A DNA stretch of 64,000 bases from NCBI GenBank assembly GCA_033961575.1, contig CM066740.1:90875117-90939116 (forward strand), written 5' to 3'. A model generated the notes under the pieces. The model ran no database searches. It was not told the DNA's origin and saw only the letters and a program-made list of their open reading frames with translations. The stretch comes from Aselliscus stoliczkanus (lineage: Eukaryota; Chordata; Mammalia; Chiroptera; Hipposideridae). Below are positions 11,760-23,395 of this stretch, piece by piece (within the stretch, counting starts at the first letter, position 1; each line of letters starts with the position of its first letter). Both the position numbers and the translations under genes were made by a program.

Positions 11760-13440
11760 AACCTTTTAGTGCTTTGAAATTTTATATCTTTAGATATTTA
11801 TGTTGTCTATATTTTGAAGTGACAGAGTTAGGTGGACACACATTTAAAACTGCTGTATCTTCTCAGTGAAGCAATCTATCAATCTATAATTAAGATCTTT
11901 ATTATTTTTAAATGATTTCCCCCCTTCAAGTATGTATCTCTCTGGTGTTAGTGTAGCTTCACCCCATGTATATATATTCTTATTTTATTAGCTTTTCATA
12001 AATAAAAGTAAATTAGTGCTTGTCTGATATATGTTTTCCCATCTTTTGACTTTAGGTCCTTTGCGTTCATACATTTTATGTCTTTTAACTAGAGAGTTTG
12101 GGTTAATATCGTGATCACCAGAATGTCTGACTTCATTTCTTCCATATTGTTTTTTTTCTTTTGATTTGTCCTACTTTTTCTGCATTTCTCTATTTTCCTC
12201 CCATTTTTCCTGATTTGGAATAAGTTCTGCTTCTGTTGTTTGTGTTTTTACATTTCATTGTCTCCCCGACTAGTGTGGATATTATTCTTTCTATATCTTT
12301 TTGTAGCCCTAAGAATTCTACGTGCATATTTACCTTGAAAAGTTTAAAGGGAAACCAGCATATTTACAAGTTAAGACAAGGATAAGGCTTTAACTCTGCC
12401 CACAGCTGACTCCTGCCCTAATAAGTGCTTAATGTCTAAGATGAAGTGTTTTCAAAATATACTTGTTGTTCTTTTTAGAGTTACTTATTTGTCGGCTATT
12501 TTCTTTCTTCCCCATTATTTTTCCATGTCAAACCTTTCTTTTTTCTTTTTTCCCTTTGAATTCTGCCCCTCAGCGTGTGGTGTGCATGGCAGCACTGCTC
12601 ATGGCCTGAGAAGGAAGATCCAAAATGCAAGTCAAGTACATCATTAAATACTCTGTTGCTTGCGGCCAGCATGCTATTCCCAGCAAGACTCGTAATGAAA
12701 GATGCAGTCTGTTTTTTTGTTTTGTTTTGTTTTGTTTTGAGGGCCGTGTCACTGGCCCTCACATGTGGGATCTGAACCGGGGCCGCGGGCTTCCCAAGCC
12801 AGCGCTTAACCACCGCGCCACTCGGCCAGCCCCAGATGCAGACTGTTGACCTAAGTCCTGGAGCAATCTCCTCGCCTTGCTCTGAGTAATGCTGCTTCAG
12901 AAATTCTTTTAGTACATGTCTGTTAGTGTAAGTGTTTTTGTTTGTCACTAAGTTATTTTGTCCTCATTCTGGTAGAGCAGTTTTGTTGTATAAAGAGTGA
13001 CCAAGTGAGAAATTTTCTCTATTTGATGGTTTGGCAGAGAAATTAGCTCTCAGCCTCGTTGTCATTCCTTTGTAGGAAATGGGTCTTTTCTCCCTGAAAG
13101 GTGGACGTTTAGCCTACAGTTTTCTGAGTGTTCACTGTTGGCATAGCTAGATGCAGATTTCTCCTCTCTTTTCCTGCTCAGGATGTATCGGGCTTTCTGT
13201 CTCGGAAGAGGGGCCTTCCACCATTACAGCGAGTTCCCTCCCAGTCTCTCTTCAAGTATATGTCTTCTCCATGGTCTTCATTGTCTCTTTCTGGTACTTT
13301 GATGGGTGAATTTTAGACTTCCTTCCTTAATCCTCTCTGTCCCTAACTTGTCTTGCTCTTTGATAACAGCTCCCTATGGGCTTTCTGTAGATTCAGCTTC
13401 CAGGCCAATCATTCTCTGCTCACATCATTTCATGTGATGC
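11760..13440 (-). mobile_element. Decayed antisense L1-type LINE
   Basis: Read on the minus strand, this AT/pyrimidine-rich segment resembles old mammalian L1 (or the related HAL1) sequence. The + strand contains a TTTTCTTTTGATTTGTCC-like stretch (12151-12168), a TATTTACCTTG segment near 12330, and a segment around 13060-13110 that parallels the complement of the L1 ORF1-upstream region. No L1 frame remains open. A short SINE (12714-12833) has inserted into it. Boundaries and subfamily are uncertain, and part of the interval may be unique sequence. Confidence 0.45.
12714..12833 (-). mobile_element. Head-only tRNA-derived SINE with target-site duplication
   Basis: On the minus strand this reads as a tRNA-like head: GGCTGGCCGAGTGGCGC, then box A-like TGGCGCGGTGG, then box B-like GGTTCAGATCC. 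It continues through the CACATGTGAGGGCCAGTGACACGGCCCTC junction and goes directly into a (CAAAA)n tail. The flanks AGATGCAGTCTGTT (12700-12713) and AGATGCAGACTGTT (12834-12847) are a 14-bp target-site duplication with one mismatch, so both ends are genuine. It matches the head of the full-length copies at 22, 37 and 48 kb but lacks their roughly 270-bp body. Confidence 0.8.
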
Positions 13441-13456
13441 TGTTGTTAAGTTCATA

Positions 13457-13542
13457 GGGGGAGAGAGAGGGAGAAGGCGAGAGAGGGAGAGAGAGAGCGG
13501 GAGAGAGAGAGAAGGGGGTGGGGAGAGACTGACTGAGAGAGG
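13457..13542 (+). repeat. (GA)n-rich purine tract
   Basis: Interrupted GAGA/GGGAGA units over about 85 bp. A serine/leucine/proline-rich open frame on the minus strand here is only the translation of the repeat. Confidence 0.9.
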
Positions 13543-16500
13543 GTATGAAATCTCCGGTTCAGGCGAGCACCTTAGCCCCCGCCCGCCATGGCCCGATGCG
13601 GTGGGAGACAGGTGTTCACTAGCACACTTTCTATGACCCTGACCATTTTGAACAACTTGCCATTTCTTGAAGGTGTCACATCTCACTCACCTTTCTGCTG
13701 TTCTCTCTCCATGGAAACTCTCTGTCTCTCCTCATAGGCATGGGGCCTTCTAGTTCACTGTAACTCGCCTGAGAACCCCACGCTCCAGGAAGCGCTTTGC
13801 AAATGTCCTCTTTAAGGCCTTGGCACCCATACTTATCTCTCTCAAAGCCTTCATCACAGTGTCCAATACACAGAGTCTTGTTCGTCTGTCTCACGAGCTT
13901 TAAACTCCTGAGGGCAGGAGAAGCCGTTTCCCTCTCTGCCTCCCTGACGAAGTGGGAAAGCCTGGCACAGTGATTCCAGGGTTTCACCAGCTCCCGTTAA
14001 ACATTGCTGCCCAGTGTTCTGTTCTGTATTATTTTGTCAGATTGTAGTAGAATCGTAATGGCAGATGCAGAAGGATTCCTACGTTGTGTTATATAGATTT
14101 GTTACATTTAGAGTTCATTTTGTTTTGGCTTTTAGGACTGATATCATTAGGACACTCTCAGCCCCACGTCCTCTTCATATTATGGACCAGTACAAGTGTC
14201 AGTGCCTAAAATCTCATTTCGTGGGAGGAAGGAAAACCAAGTATCTGCCAGCAAGACAGAAAAGGGAGGAAAATGGCCACTGGGTGAGTGAAACACAGGA
14301 TTTGTAAATGTGTGAGTAATTCTGCTTTCCCAGAAACGTCTCGGTTCAGAGAAGGGAAGTATTACAGACATTGCTTTCCTTCCATTTTAAAATTTCCCTA
14401 GATTCCATTTTTTAACTCCACGAACTACGTTCAAGTTGGCAGAGGAGTAACATGGCTCGTGTATTCCCGTGCGCTGTGATCTGCATAGTTTCATAACCTG
14501 TTAGCATCTGCTCATTGATAATTCTGAGCTTGTGCTTTCCTGCTGATTTTTACTGCAGAGGTGGAAAAACACTAAGTGGCAATTTGTGCCTTTAATTTTC
14601 CTGTGCAAACCGAGTCAGGGAACAAAGAGAGGTGCCCAGGGGCGGTAAAATGTCATTATTATTTAATCAACAATAATAATACGATACTTCATTAGGACAA
14701 CTTCTTAGCAATAAGTGCACCTAATGCCAGACAGCGAGGCAGGGCGAGTGGCACATTCCCGTAATGCTACATGAATGGCTTCGCACAGGGCCAGCTGCAG
14801 CCTACCAGGCTAATTGCAAATTTTGCTACTCTGCATCTATCGCATCAGCTTTCAGGATGTGCACTAGCTCTGGCCAAACTGACTAAAGTAAATACAGGCT
14901 AATTGTTGGCATAAGAGCCCCTGGGAGAGCTGCACTACTAAGATTCCAGGGTCTGCCATGAAAATGTCCTTAAAAAGAAAATAAGATCTCCCTTGTGACT
15001 GAGAGGCATTGTTGAAAGTACCTCTTTCTGGTAGATAAAATGCATGGGTTTGAATTCACCCAGAGGTAAACTGAGGTATACTTTCTGAGAGAAGGAGCAG
15101 GATGGAGAAGGTACAAGGACATTTAATGGAGTAGGGAAAGGATCAGAGGGCCGTGGAAGAATACAGAAGAAAAATTGTACCTTTATTTCCTTCCCTCACT
15201 GTCTGAAATGTAGCATCTTCTTCCATTAATGAATGTAGTCAACAATCAGCATTGCCTTAGCTTCATGACCATTAGAAATCATTGATATTTTATATCATGT
15301 TATAGTTATTGCCAACACCTTGAAATGTCATTTACCTTCAGCAGGACTTTGAAACTATTGGAAAGATTTTAATTTAAAAATTTAATGTAAGTTTAGATCA
15401 CTGTAATTTCAATAGGCTTGATTTCCTTTGTAACCCCATGGTTTTCTTTCTCTTCTCTTTTTCGCTTAAAAGCGTCACTCTTAAGTGGGTCTATAGGCTT
15501 CCCCAGACTGCCAAAGGACCTGCATCTCGAAAACGGGCCCGGACGCTGCCTGGAAGGTCAAAGGGGAAAAGGAAAGCCAGGGAGCCTGGTGATGAAGCTC
15601 GCTCACTTCACAGGTTCGTTTTCTGCTCACGAGAAGCAGGTGCTCCCTCAGGAATACACTAATTCAAAAGTCAAGTTCAGGGTCATGATGCTGAGCACAA
15701 CATCCAAACAGAGCCCTTTCAAGGTTGCCAGGCAACCGTGATCCAGACCCCAAATCTTAGGAGAAGCCAGAGGCCTGAGCCCGTGTGCTAGGAAACTCAT
15801 ATTTAACACAATCAAAGAACCCCGTTTCTGAAGTAGGGAGAATTATGTGATTGGTGTTCATTGAAGCTTGAAAAGACACAGAAAAATTAAGTGGGTGACA
15901 AGCAGACCAGGCAATGACATGCGCCTTTCCCAGTCACTCCTTTTTCTCTACAAGAAAATGATGAAGGTAAATAAACCTGGCACTCGTTTCCACTTGGAAT
16001 CTTAGCAAATCACTCACAGGCCATGTGGGTGTTTTACTCTATACATTTCTAGGGATTTGGTTCTCTGATCTGGCCACATTCACTTTTCATCTGTTTAGAG
16101 AACCCAATGGACAACTTGGTTTAACCATTTACTCAAACGTTTGAAGTCTATGCATCAATGTTATAGAGCCACTTTCCAGCCTGGTGCCCTGTTCCGAAAA
16201 GATAGGAGAGGTGGTGGGCTCAACCTATGTCTTCTGGAAAATAACTTTATCCTCAAGGACTACAAACATCACATTAAGTACTTTAGACATGATTTAGGAA
16301 GATGTTGTTATGTGTTTGTCTTTCCAATTATACCACAGGGTCAGGGTTTCAATGGCGGACTAGACTAAACACGTCACTTCAGACAGCTCCCTGATTGGTC
16401 AAGCCATTGCTGAGGATGTCACTCTCGTCACAGTGGGGTGTTCCCAAGGAGAAGCACCTCCTTCCTCCCTCTCCAACACCCAACATGCACCCTGTATTCT

Positions 16501-17009
16501 CAGTTTGGGGGAAGGGACAGCTAGGTCTTTATCACGAAAGTGCTGCTTACCTGTAGCTCAGCTGTGCCATTTCTGGTGTAAATGGGAGGGTGGGGACATT
16601 AAGTGGGACGTAGTCAAAGGTACACTGAAATTAACTCTCAAGGTTTGAAGCTCAGACTTCTATGGACCCTCCTGACTCTGAATCTGTAGACAAAGATGCC
16701 CGTGCAGATGTCGAAAAAGAAGCCCCACCAGTCCTGCAATGCCAAGTCAAGGTACGTTGGCAGTAATGTCATCTGGCAGACGTACACTTCATTACACCTG
16801 GAGTGTCTGAGATAACTGCATGGCATATTGTTTCAATTATTATTAATAGCCAGTGCTCTCTGGCAGCTTGCCTTTAAAGAGCATCAACATGTAATTTAGA
16901 GAAATCGCACAGGCTGTAAGTACAACTTTATCCTATTTGTTACAGCCCGAATGGCTGACTTCCACTTTTGGATATTATAGTTGGTATTTGGTACCTTCAA
17001 GTTACTTGG
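13543..17009. other. Mostly unique flank, possible conserved element
   Basis: No gene was recognised. The part from about 14640 to 14930 stands out: it is rich in ATTA/TAAT homeodomain cores plus an octamer-like ATTGCAAAT around 14813. It contains no recognisable repeat and has the texture of vertebrate developmental enhancers. That is a judgement from appearance only. The open frames at 15418-15741 and elsewhere show no domain. Confidence 0.4.
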
Positions 17010-17398
17010 TGCTGTGGATAGGATTGTGTCCCCTCCCACCTCTGACTGAAATTCATACATTGAAACCCTAACCCCCAGTGTGATGGCATTTGGAGATGGG
17101 GCCTTTAGGAGATGATCAGGGTCAGATGAGGTCATAAGAGTGGGACCTTCATGATGGAATTAGTGCCCTTATAAGAAGAGACACCAGAGAGCTTGCTTCC
17201 TCTCCCTCTCTCTGCCACATGAGGACACAGTGAGAAGGTGGCTGTTTGCAAGCCAGGAAGAGAGTCCTCCCCAGTGTACGGAATTAGCCGGCACCTTGAC
17301 CTTGGACTTCTAGCCTCCAGAACTGTGAGAAATATATCCCTGCTGTTGAAGCCATCCCATCTACAGTATTTTGTTATCGCAGCCTCAGCTAACAATCA
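17010..17398 (+). mobile_element. Solo LTR of MaLR (MST/MLT1) type
   Basis: A near-complete long terminal repeat of the ERVL-MaLR class. It opens with TGCTGTGGATAGGATTGTGTCC and runs through the AACCCCCAGTGTGATGGCATTTGGAGATGGGGCC region and the CCTTATAAGAAGAG segment, which holds the LTR's TATA-like promoter. It then reaches CTTCTAGCCTCCAGAACTGTGAGA and ends with the GCAGCCTCAGCTAACAA-type terminus. No gag, pol or env sequence flanks it, so it is a solo LTR left by recombination. I could not identify a convincing 5-bp target duplication. It is a fossil with no coding capacity. Confidence 0.85.
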
Positions 17399-18802
17399 TG
17401 GACTACAAAATATCCTCCGAGAGTTAAACTATAAAAATCAACCTCTAGAGGACCAAAAATATATTATGCACAGTCACCATGGAAATAAAAGAAATCTCAG
17501 GTCAGAGCAGACTTAACTATAATTACGTGAAATGTATGGATGTCCGAAGCTGTACCTGGGCTGCAGGAAAATACTGGAATGAAGGACAAAAAATGCTTCT
17601 GTTGGAATCAGGAGACCAGGAGGCCAGCCTTCTCTGAGTCTAAAGAGCTGTGCCAACTTAGAAAGGTAACTTGGAATTAAATCTTAAAGAGCAAACAAGT
17701 ACAAAATGGTTTCCTCCATCCCAGCAAAAGTACAGCATTTATGTATCTCAGAGCTCATTGGAGAACATGGAAGGCATGCCTTTTTCTTCCTGTGTGGAGA
17801 CAGGGGTCTGGGGCGCCGGCCCTTACCCCCAACTCTGCACAGCATGGCCGCCTTACATGCTCACCATCGCGTCTCCTGCCAGCACACACCATTCAGCTGT
17901 GACACTGTGTGGGTGGCGTGCATATCATGAAATCAGCCTGGCGGAGCGGCAGCTTTTCCTCCACAACAAGCAGGACAGAGCCCTAAAGGGTTCCCCACCC
18001 CCTAGAGCTTGCAGAGTTTTCTCTTTTTTAAAGTTTGCTTTTATATAAATATCATCCTCAATCGAGACAGCTGCTCAGTCCAGCTTTCACACAATATTTC
18101 ACATTAATAGCAACAGTAAATATGCAGCCATTGTCTTACCTAGACACAATTGAAAACCAATTTAATTCTAGGGCACCTCTTGCCCTTAGTATATTATTTT
18201 AAAAATACTATTAGATGTCCATAGCCGTCTTAATATAAAGGTATTTCAGCTTAATGATTAGCTCTGAAGACATCACATACTGTTTTATGCAAAGCTTTTA
18301 ATTTACAATAAAATAGTTATGATACGGCAATAAGTTAGCAGCCTTTCCTCACTAGCTTTAAATTGCATCATGTTACTCTAAAATCCGCCATATATTATAA
18401 GTCTACTTTCTGCTTATTTGCTTGCCCTGATGTTTACAGTGGACCTATTGCCGTGTGTTCTTCCTGAAATAAACCGCACTCCTTGGCATCTATCCAAACC
18501 CTGACCATTCTTGGCCACCACATCCTCCAAAAAGCCCCTCGTTTGACCAGGGCTAAGCTAATCATTCCTGTAGCCCTTTTTAGCTCTGTTACGATGTCAT
18601 GTTCCCTATATTTTTGTGTGTCATATGCCCAGTATCAGGAGACACTTTTTGGAGCCAGAGTGATGAATGCTTTATATACCCACGGTCTCCAATGAACTTA
18701 AGAAAGAAAATGCCGACATAAAGTAGGAGCTTTACACACATGTGTTGATTCAATCACCCACAGCAATTTGGGAGAAGGAACAGCTATTTTTTTTAAATTG
18801 CA

Positions 18803-18828
18803 AACACACACACACATACACACACACC
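18803..18828 (+). repeat. Short (CA)n microsatellite
   Basis: A CA dinucleotide tract with one TACA interruption, about 26 bp. Confidence 0.9.
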
Positions 18829-19096
18829 AAGGGAACTGAATATTTAGCCAAACTAAACTGTAGACTTTAAAACACTCAAAGAGAGAGTCGCTCAATTCTT
18901 GTTACTAGTAATAATTATATCCTATAAAGTCTCCGTGAACACTGCAGGAGCGAATGCTGAACTGAAAATACAAGGGGAGGTCCTGCGAACCTCCTTTTAT
19001 GTGTGTTTAAAGACACCTTATTTAACACGTATTCTGGCTTCATGAACACTAAAGCCACGCCCCACAGCACTACAGCTCAGCCTGAAAGAAGTTTGT

Positions 19097-19123
<27 letters not shown>
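19097..19123 (+). repeat. Short (CA)n microsatellite
   Basis: An uninterrupted CA tract of about 13 units. Confidence 0.92.
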
Positions 19124-19127
<4 letters not shown>

Positions 19128-21372
19128 TCCATGTGGCACGGCACAGCCTCCTTGAGCTTAGAAACAAGAAAGCACCTTCCGGCACTACGCGTGGGGGCCA
19201 TTTTCAACCACAAAGTCACCAACCAAAAGCATGGCAATGCAGAAAACATGTCCCTGAACCGACCATGGAAAGGACCGTTGTCACAGGGTGAGTGCTGAAA
19301 CCAGGGGGCAGAGTGTCAAGGTGTTTGACCTCAGCTGGAACCCTCTCAGGCGGCCCCCCCAACTGTCGCAGGTGGCTTTGGCCCAGGAAGTCAGCCTCAG
19401 AAGTGGGAAGGGCTGAGGACCGCCCCTCCTACACATCCCTTTGCTGGTGGCAGGCTGCACCCTTCGCTCTGCCCAGCCCTTTCCCATGGCAGGTGACTGT
19501 ATATCAGGCACGGGAGATGTACAGACACCTCGCCAGGTGCCCTCACTCACGTTTTCATCTGAACATGTGATGTGTGTACTTTCCAATGTAGGGAGCTGGT
19601 TTGAAATGCTAAGCTCGTCATCCTTCGTGAAAACTGTGTGACAAAGCCAGGAGCACTCATTCTTTTCCCATGAACAACTTTGTGTCTCCTGATGAGCCCC
19701 CTTTCTGCCCACGATCAGGAAACTGGGTACCCCCGTTTTGTCTCCTGACCCTTCCTTTGTTTATATCTTTTCTCTGTGAGAAAAAGAATCAATGGAGCCA
19801 TGAGCTGGGCACACACCGTTATAACGTGATATCCTTTTCTGGAATTGGATTGCTTTGGGTTGTGTCACCTTTTAGACTACGAATAAAGGAATGCATATCT
19901 AATGGGAAAACTTCAGGCCACAGAGGAGAGGGAGAGTCTCAGGCAGAGAGCTCCAGCCTTCACAGCGCAGCTGCTTAGAACGGTTTGAGCGTCGTCTACT
20001 TATAAGGCTCATTGTCCACCTCGCTGGACAGACACATCCAACAAGGCTCACCCTGCCGGTGTCCTCTGTCTGAGGAAGTGAACTGGCATGCTACAGTGTC
20101 CCTGGACGTGTCTGACGTGCTCCGAGGCAAGTGTAGGTGGTGTGGCGGAGTGGTGTCCCATTTCTGTAGGCTCCTAAAAAAAGAGAAAACAGTGGGAATT
20201 CCAGGGACAGGAAGAAAAGGGCTAGAGATGTGCGGAGGGTGCTTCTGGCGTATGTGGACAGAAGCCAGAATGAGTAAAATAAAGCAAAGGCTAACGGCAT
20301 TTACATTTTAGTAATACCGAGTATATGTAAGTAACTCCGCCCGTATGGGAGAAAAGTATCCCTCTAACTTAGTGCTGATAAAAAGATTCATTTGGAATTA
20401 AAACAATCTTAAATCTAATTTAGCCTATATTTGAGAAAACGCACATTATATTACCAATACATCCTCTATATTTACAATTTCTTTTTATTATAAAACTGAT
20501 GTGACACAAACCATGATGGATCTTTTTTTGTATTTGTCTTTTTAGGCTTTTAAACATCTAATACAGCATGTAATCGTTTATAATGTAGAGAAAATCTATA
20601 ACAACCAGATTAAAAAAGGGTTGAATATTGTTATAATTCAATGAAAGAGGTAAAAATCATTTTTATTAAACTAAAAAAAATTCTTATTCTGGCTTTTTAA
20701 ATTTGATTCATCAAGAAAGTGATTCCGCATCTTCCTTTTCTCTTAAAATAGAAAAAAAAATGCAGTTAATTTTAATTTTAAAGGGATTGTAAGTTTAATA
20801 AAAATTAATGAAAAATAACAACTTAGCCAAATGGCAATATAATAAAGGAATTAGAAAAGAAATGTGAAACCCATCAGTGTTTATTGTGAGTAAAACAATG
20901 AGAATTAAATCTGGGGAGAGAGTAAAGGACAGTAGCACATGTTGCGTTAGAAATTAGGCTATTTCAATTTTTCCCCTCGATGTAATGCTGACCAGGTCAT
21001 GGCAGACAGGTCTCGTAAATCATGGCTCCTTCAGCAAACATTGTTGAGTACCTGCTATGTGACAAGAAATGTATGAAGAATTCGGGGCCATCCATGAAAA
21101 ATAGCAACAGAATCCCATTCTTAGAAGCTTATCCCACAGCTATTTCTCTCAGGTTCACATTTTTATCTTCCTACCACCTTTGAAAACTATCACTCCAGAT
21201 AATTGGGGTTTTCCCTTTATTTACAAGTCACATATGTCTGACATATGTCACCTGCAAATCTACTTAGCATCACAGAGGGACAGCTGACGATGCTGACTGA
21301 ATCTCCCCATTCTGGTCACCAAGAGATGACCCATTTGAGGGACCTGGGACAGCCTTGGCCCTTGTCAAATGT

Positions 21373-21595
21373 TCCTTCATTCAGTCACTCGTTCAGTAAA
21401 TACACCCAGACCTACTGTGTGCCAGACATTACTGCAGGCACTGGGGATACACAATTTAAGTTTAAAAAGCTAATTCTATTAACTGTTGTCAAGCACCTAT
21501 GTGTTAGCATGATGGAGCATAATGGGTGGGGGTTAACCAGCTTTATGTAAGAAGGCCTCTTTGAGGAGCCTTGGTTACTGTAAGGAAGGAGAGGA
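21373..21595 (-). repeat. L2 LINE 3' fragment
   Basis: The + strand shows the complement of the L2 3' end: TTCATTCAGTCACTCGTTCA, then CTACTGTGTGCCAGACATTACTGCAGGCACTGGGGATAC. It continues with diverged body sequence, including the GCCTCTTTGAGGAG segment. The order and spacing match L2 in antisense orientation. A smaller L2-like piece lies just upstream near 21030-21060. Confidence 0.75.
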
Positions 21596-22200
21596 AGGGG
21601 CCAGCTCTGGGGACAGTAAAGAAAGAGCATCCTGATGGAGAGGAGAGAACATGCCAAGTCCTTATGGCAGGGCCATGTCTGTGACGTGCAGGGAACTGAA
21701 CCATGACACGGCTTGGACAGCATTTCATCTTTGTCTTTGGGGGAGAGGGGGACCCTCATGATCAAACAGTGAATTGTTCTCTGTGTGTTTCCTCCCTTTC
21801 TTGTTCCTCTGCTTCTCTCTTACCTTCCTGCGGGTGATACAGACATTGTTTTAGGACCACATCTTGGTGCATTGCAGTCCATTTGAGTGTATCACTTCAT
21901 ATGGTTTCCTTAGCGGTGGTTCTGAGTGTTTGCAGTGTAGATACAGAGCTAATCGCCGTCCTGAGAACTGAAGCCTTCCCACGTGGAGGAAAATGTAGGA
22001 ATCTTTCTTCCCTTGAGGTCCCTTACCCTCCGCCACATCTTCAGTGTATCGTCTTAAGTATCTCCCCTACATGCACTGAGCACTGCATCACACGCTGTCA
22101 TCAGCTTTGCTGTAACCATCAAGTATGGCTGCTAAGAACTCGGAGCAGTTAGAGAGTCTGTTCTGTCTGCCCTCATCTGTGCACCTCCTGACGTCTTCTC

Positions 22201-22300
22201 TTCCTTCCTTCCTTCCTTCCTTCCTTCCTTCCTTCCTTCCTTCCTTCCTTCCTTCCTTTCTTTCTTTCTTTCTTTCTCTCTTTCTTTCTTTCTTTCTTTT
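22201..22300 (-). repeat. (TTCC)n(TTTC)n array, the expanded tail of the adjacent SINE
   Basis: Fourteen or so TTCC units grade into TTTC units and abut the SINE at its A-tail end. On the SINE strand this is an A-rich tail that has become GAAA/GGAA repeats, a common origin for such microsatellites. Confidence 0.9.
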
Positions 22301-22760
22301 AAAGATTTTATTGGGGAATTGTGGGAGGGGAACTGCATTGGGGAACCAGGGAAGGGGAACAGACAAGTTGCTGTCTTTTTGTTCTTCAGTCTAGTTGCGG
22401 AGGACGTTGCTTCACTGGCCCATGTTGGTATCGTCATTGCACTCTTCCCGGATGAGGCAGATGGGTTGCCAGCCTCTGGATGTCACTCACCGCGGCTATT
22501 GGCAGCTCACACTGGCTGCTGGCCACTCATGCTGGCTGCGGGCCACTCACTGTAGCCTATGGCAGCCCACTGCAGCAGGGGCTGCAGCCTACACCGTCGC
22601 TGGGGCTCGCACAGCCCAGCTCCAGGTGGAGCTGTAGTTCACCATCTTAGCTGTAGAGGGCAGTGTCACTGTCCCTTACATGTGGGATCCAAACCAGAGC
22701 CCGCTGCTCAGAGCTGGTGCCCCAAGCCAGCTCCTAATCAATGCGCCACTCGGCCGGCCC
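22301..22760 (-). mobile_element. Full-length lineage-specific tRNA SINE
   Basis: On the minus strand the element begins GGGCCGGCCGAGTGGCGCATTG (tRNA-like head), has a box B-like region, and then a long GC-rich body carrying CCCTCTACAGCTAAG, GAGCTGGGCTGTGCGAGCCC, GGCTGCAGCCCCTGCTGCAG and CATCTGCCTCATCCGGGAAGAG. It ends in CCCCAATAAAATCTTT. The body matches the copies at 37 and 48 kb. This copy carries an extra 20-bp tandem unit (22512-22531 against 22532-22551). Pol III transcription and L1-driven retroposition are inferred from the class. No clean target-site duplication was found, probably because of tail expansion. Confidence 0.85.
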
Positions 22761-22769
22761 TCTCCGCCC

Positions 22770-23395
22770 CTTTCTTTAGTTCCCTTCTGTTTAGACAGCT
22801 TCCACTAGCCATTTTAGAAACTTCTGCTAGCTGTTCTTTAAGGGTAGGTTTCTTAATAACAAATTCCTTTGGTTTTCTTTTGTCTGACAATGTCTTTATT
22901 TCCTTCCACTATTGACGGTTATTTTCTGTGGATGTAGAATTTGCAGTTAACAGATTTTTTCCCCCCCCAGCAATTGAAAGGTGTGTCATTTCCCTCTGGC
23001 TTCCACGGCTTGAGGTGAGACATGTGCCATTCCGATTGGTGTCCGCCTGTAAGTAATGCGCCATTTCTCGCCTGTCACTTCCAAGACATTTTGTTTGCCT
23101 TGGATTCCAGTGATATAAATGTTGGTTCCTTTGTGCCCATAGGTGTCTCCCTGCTTCCCATTTTTTCCCCTCTGTTGCTCAGATGAGGCAAACTCTATTG
23201 GTCTATCCTCAAGCTCATTGATCCTGTCCTCTGTCAGTTCTAGGATTGAACCCATCTAGTGAGAGGTTGTTTTTCCCCAGGGGGATATTATATTTTTCAG
23301 TTCCATAATTTTCATGGGTTTGTTTTCATTCGAACTTCTGTTTCCTTGCTGAGACTTTGCGTCAGCATTTTGGATATTATATTATGAGACCCTGA
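22770..23395 (-). mobile_element. Antisense L1-type LINE, ORF1 region
   Basis: Translated on the minus strand, 22986-23255 reads with L1 ORF1-like wording: an RINELEDRPIEF segment (the coiled-coil end, RIxELEDRxIE in L1), then ASSEQQRGK. The flanking + strand sequence (TTTTGTCTGACAATGTCTTTATTTCC and TTCTGTTTCCTTGCTGAGACTTT) matches the complement of L1/HAL1 sequence around ORF1. The frame is broken outside this 89-codon window, so it is a dead fragment. Confidence 0.65.

Larger units (their letters stand above)
17399..21372. other. Unannotated flank, AT-rich with CA repeats
   Basis: No gene was recognised. The sequence is AT-rich, especially at 18040-18430 and 20310-20960. It contains two CA microsatellites (listed separately) and an L2-like snippet near 21030-21060. 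The open frames at 19281-19712 (minus) and 17671-18048 (plus) show no recognisable domain. Confidence 0.5.

Noticed and set aside
22986..23255. 89-codon minus-strand frame as a possible gene
   Set aside because: Its wording is L1 ORF1-like and it lies within a decayed antisense LINE.
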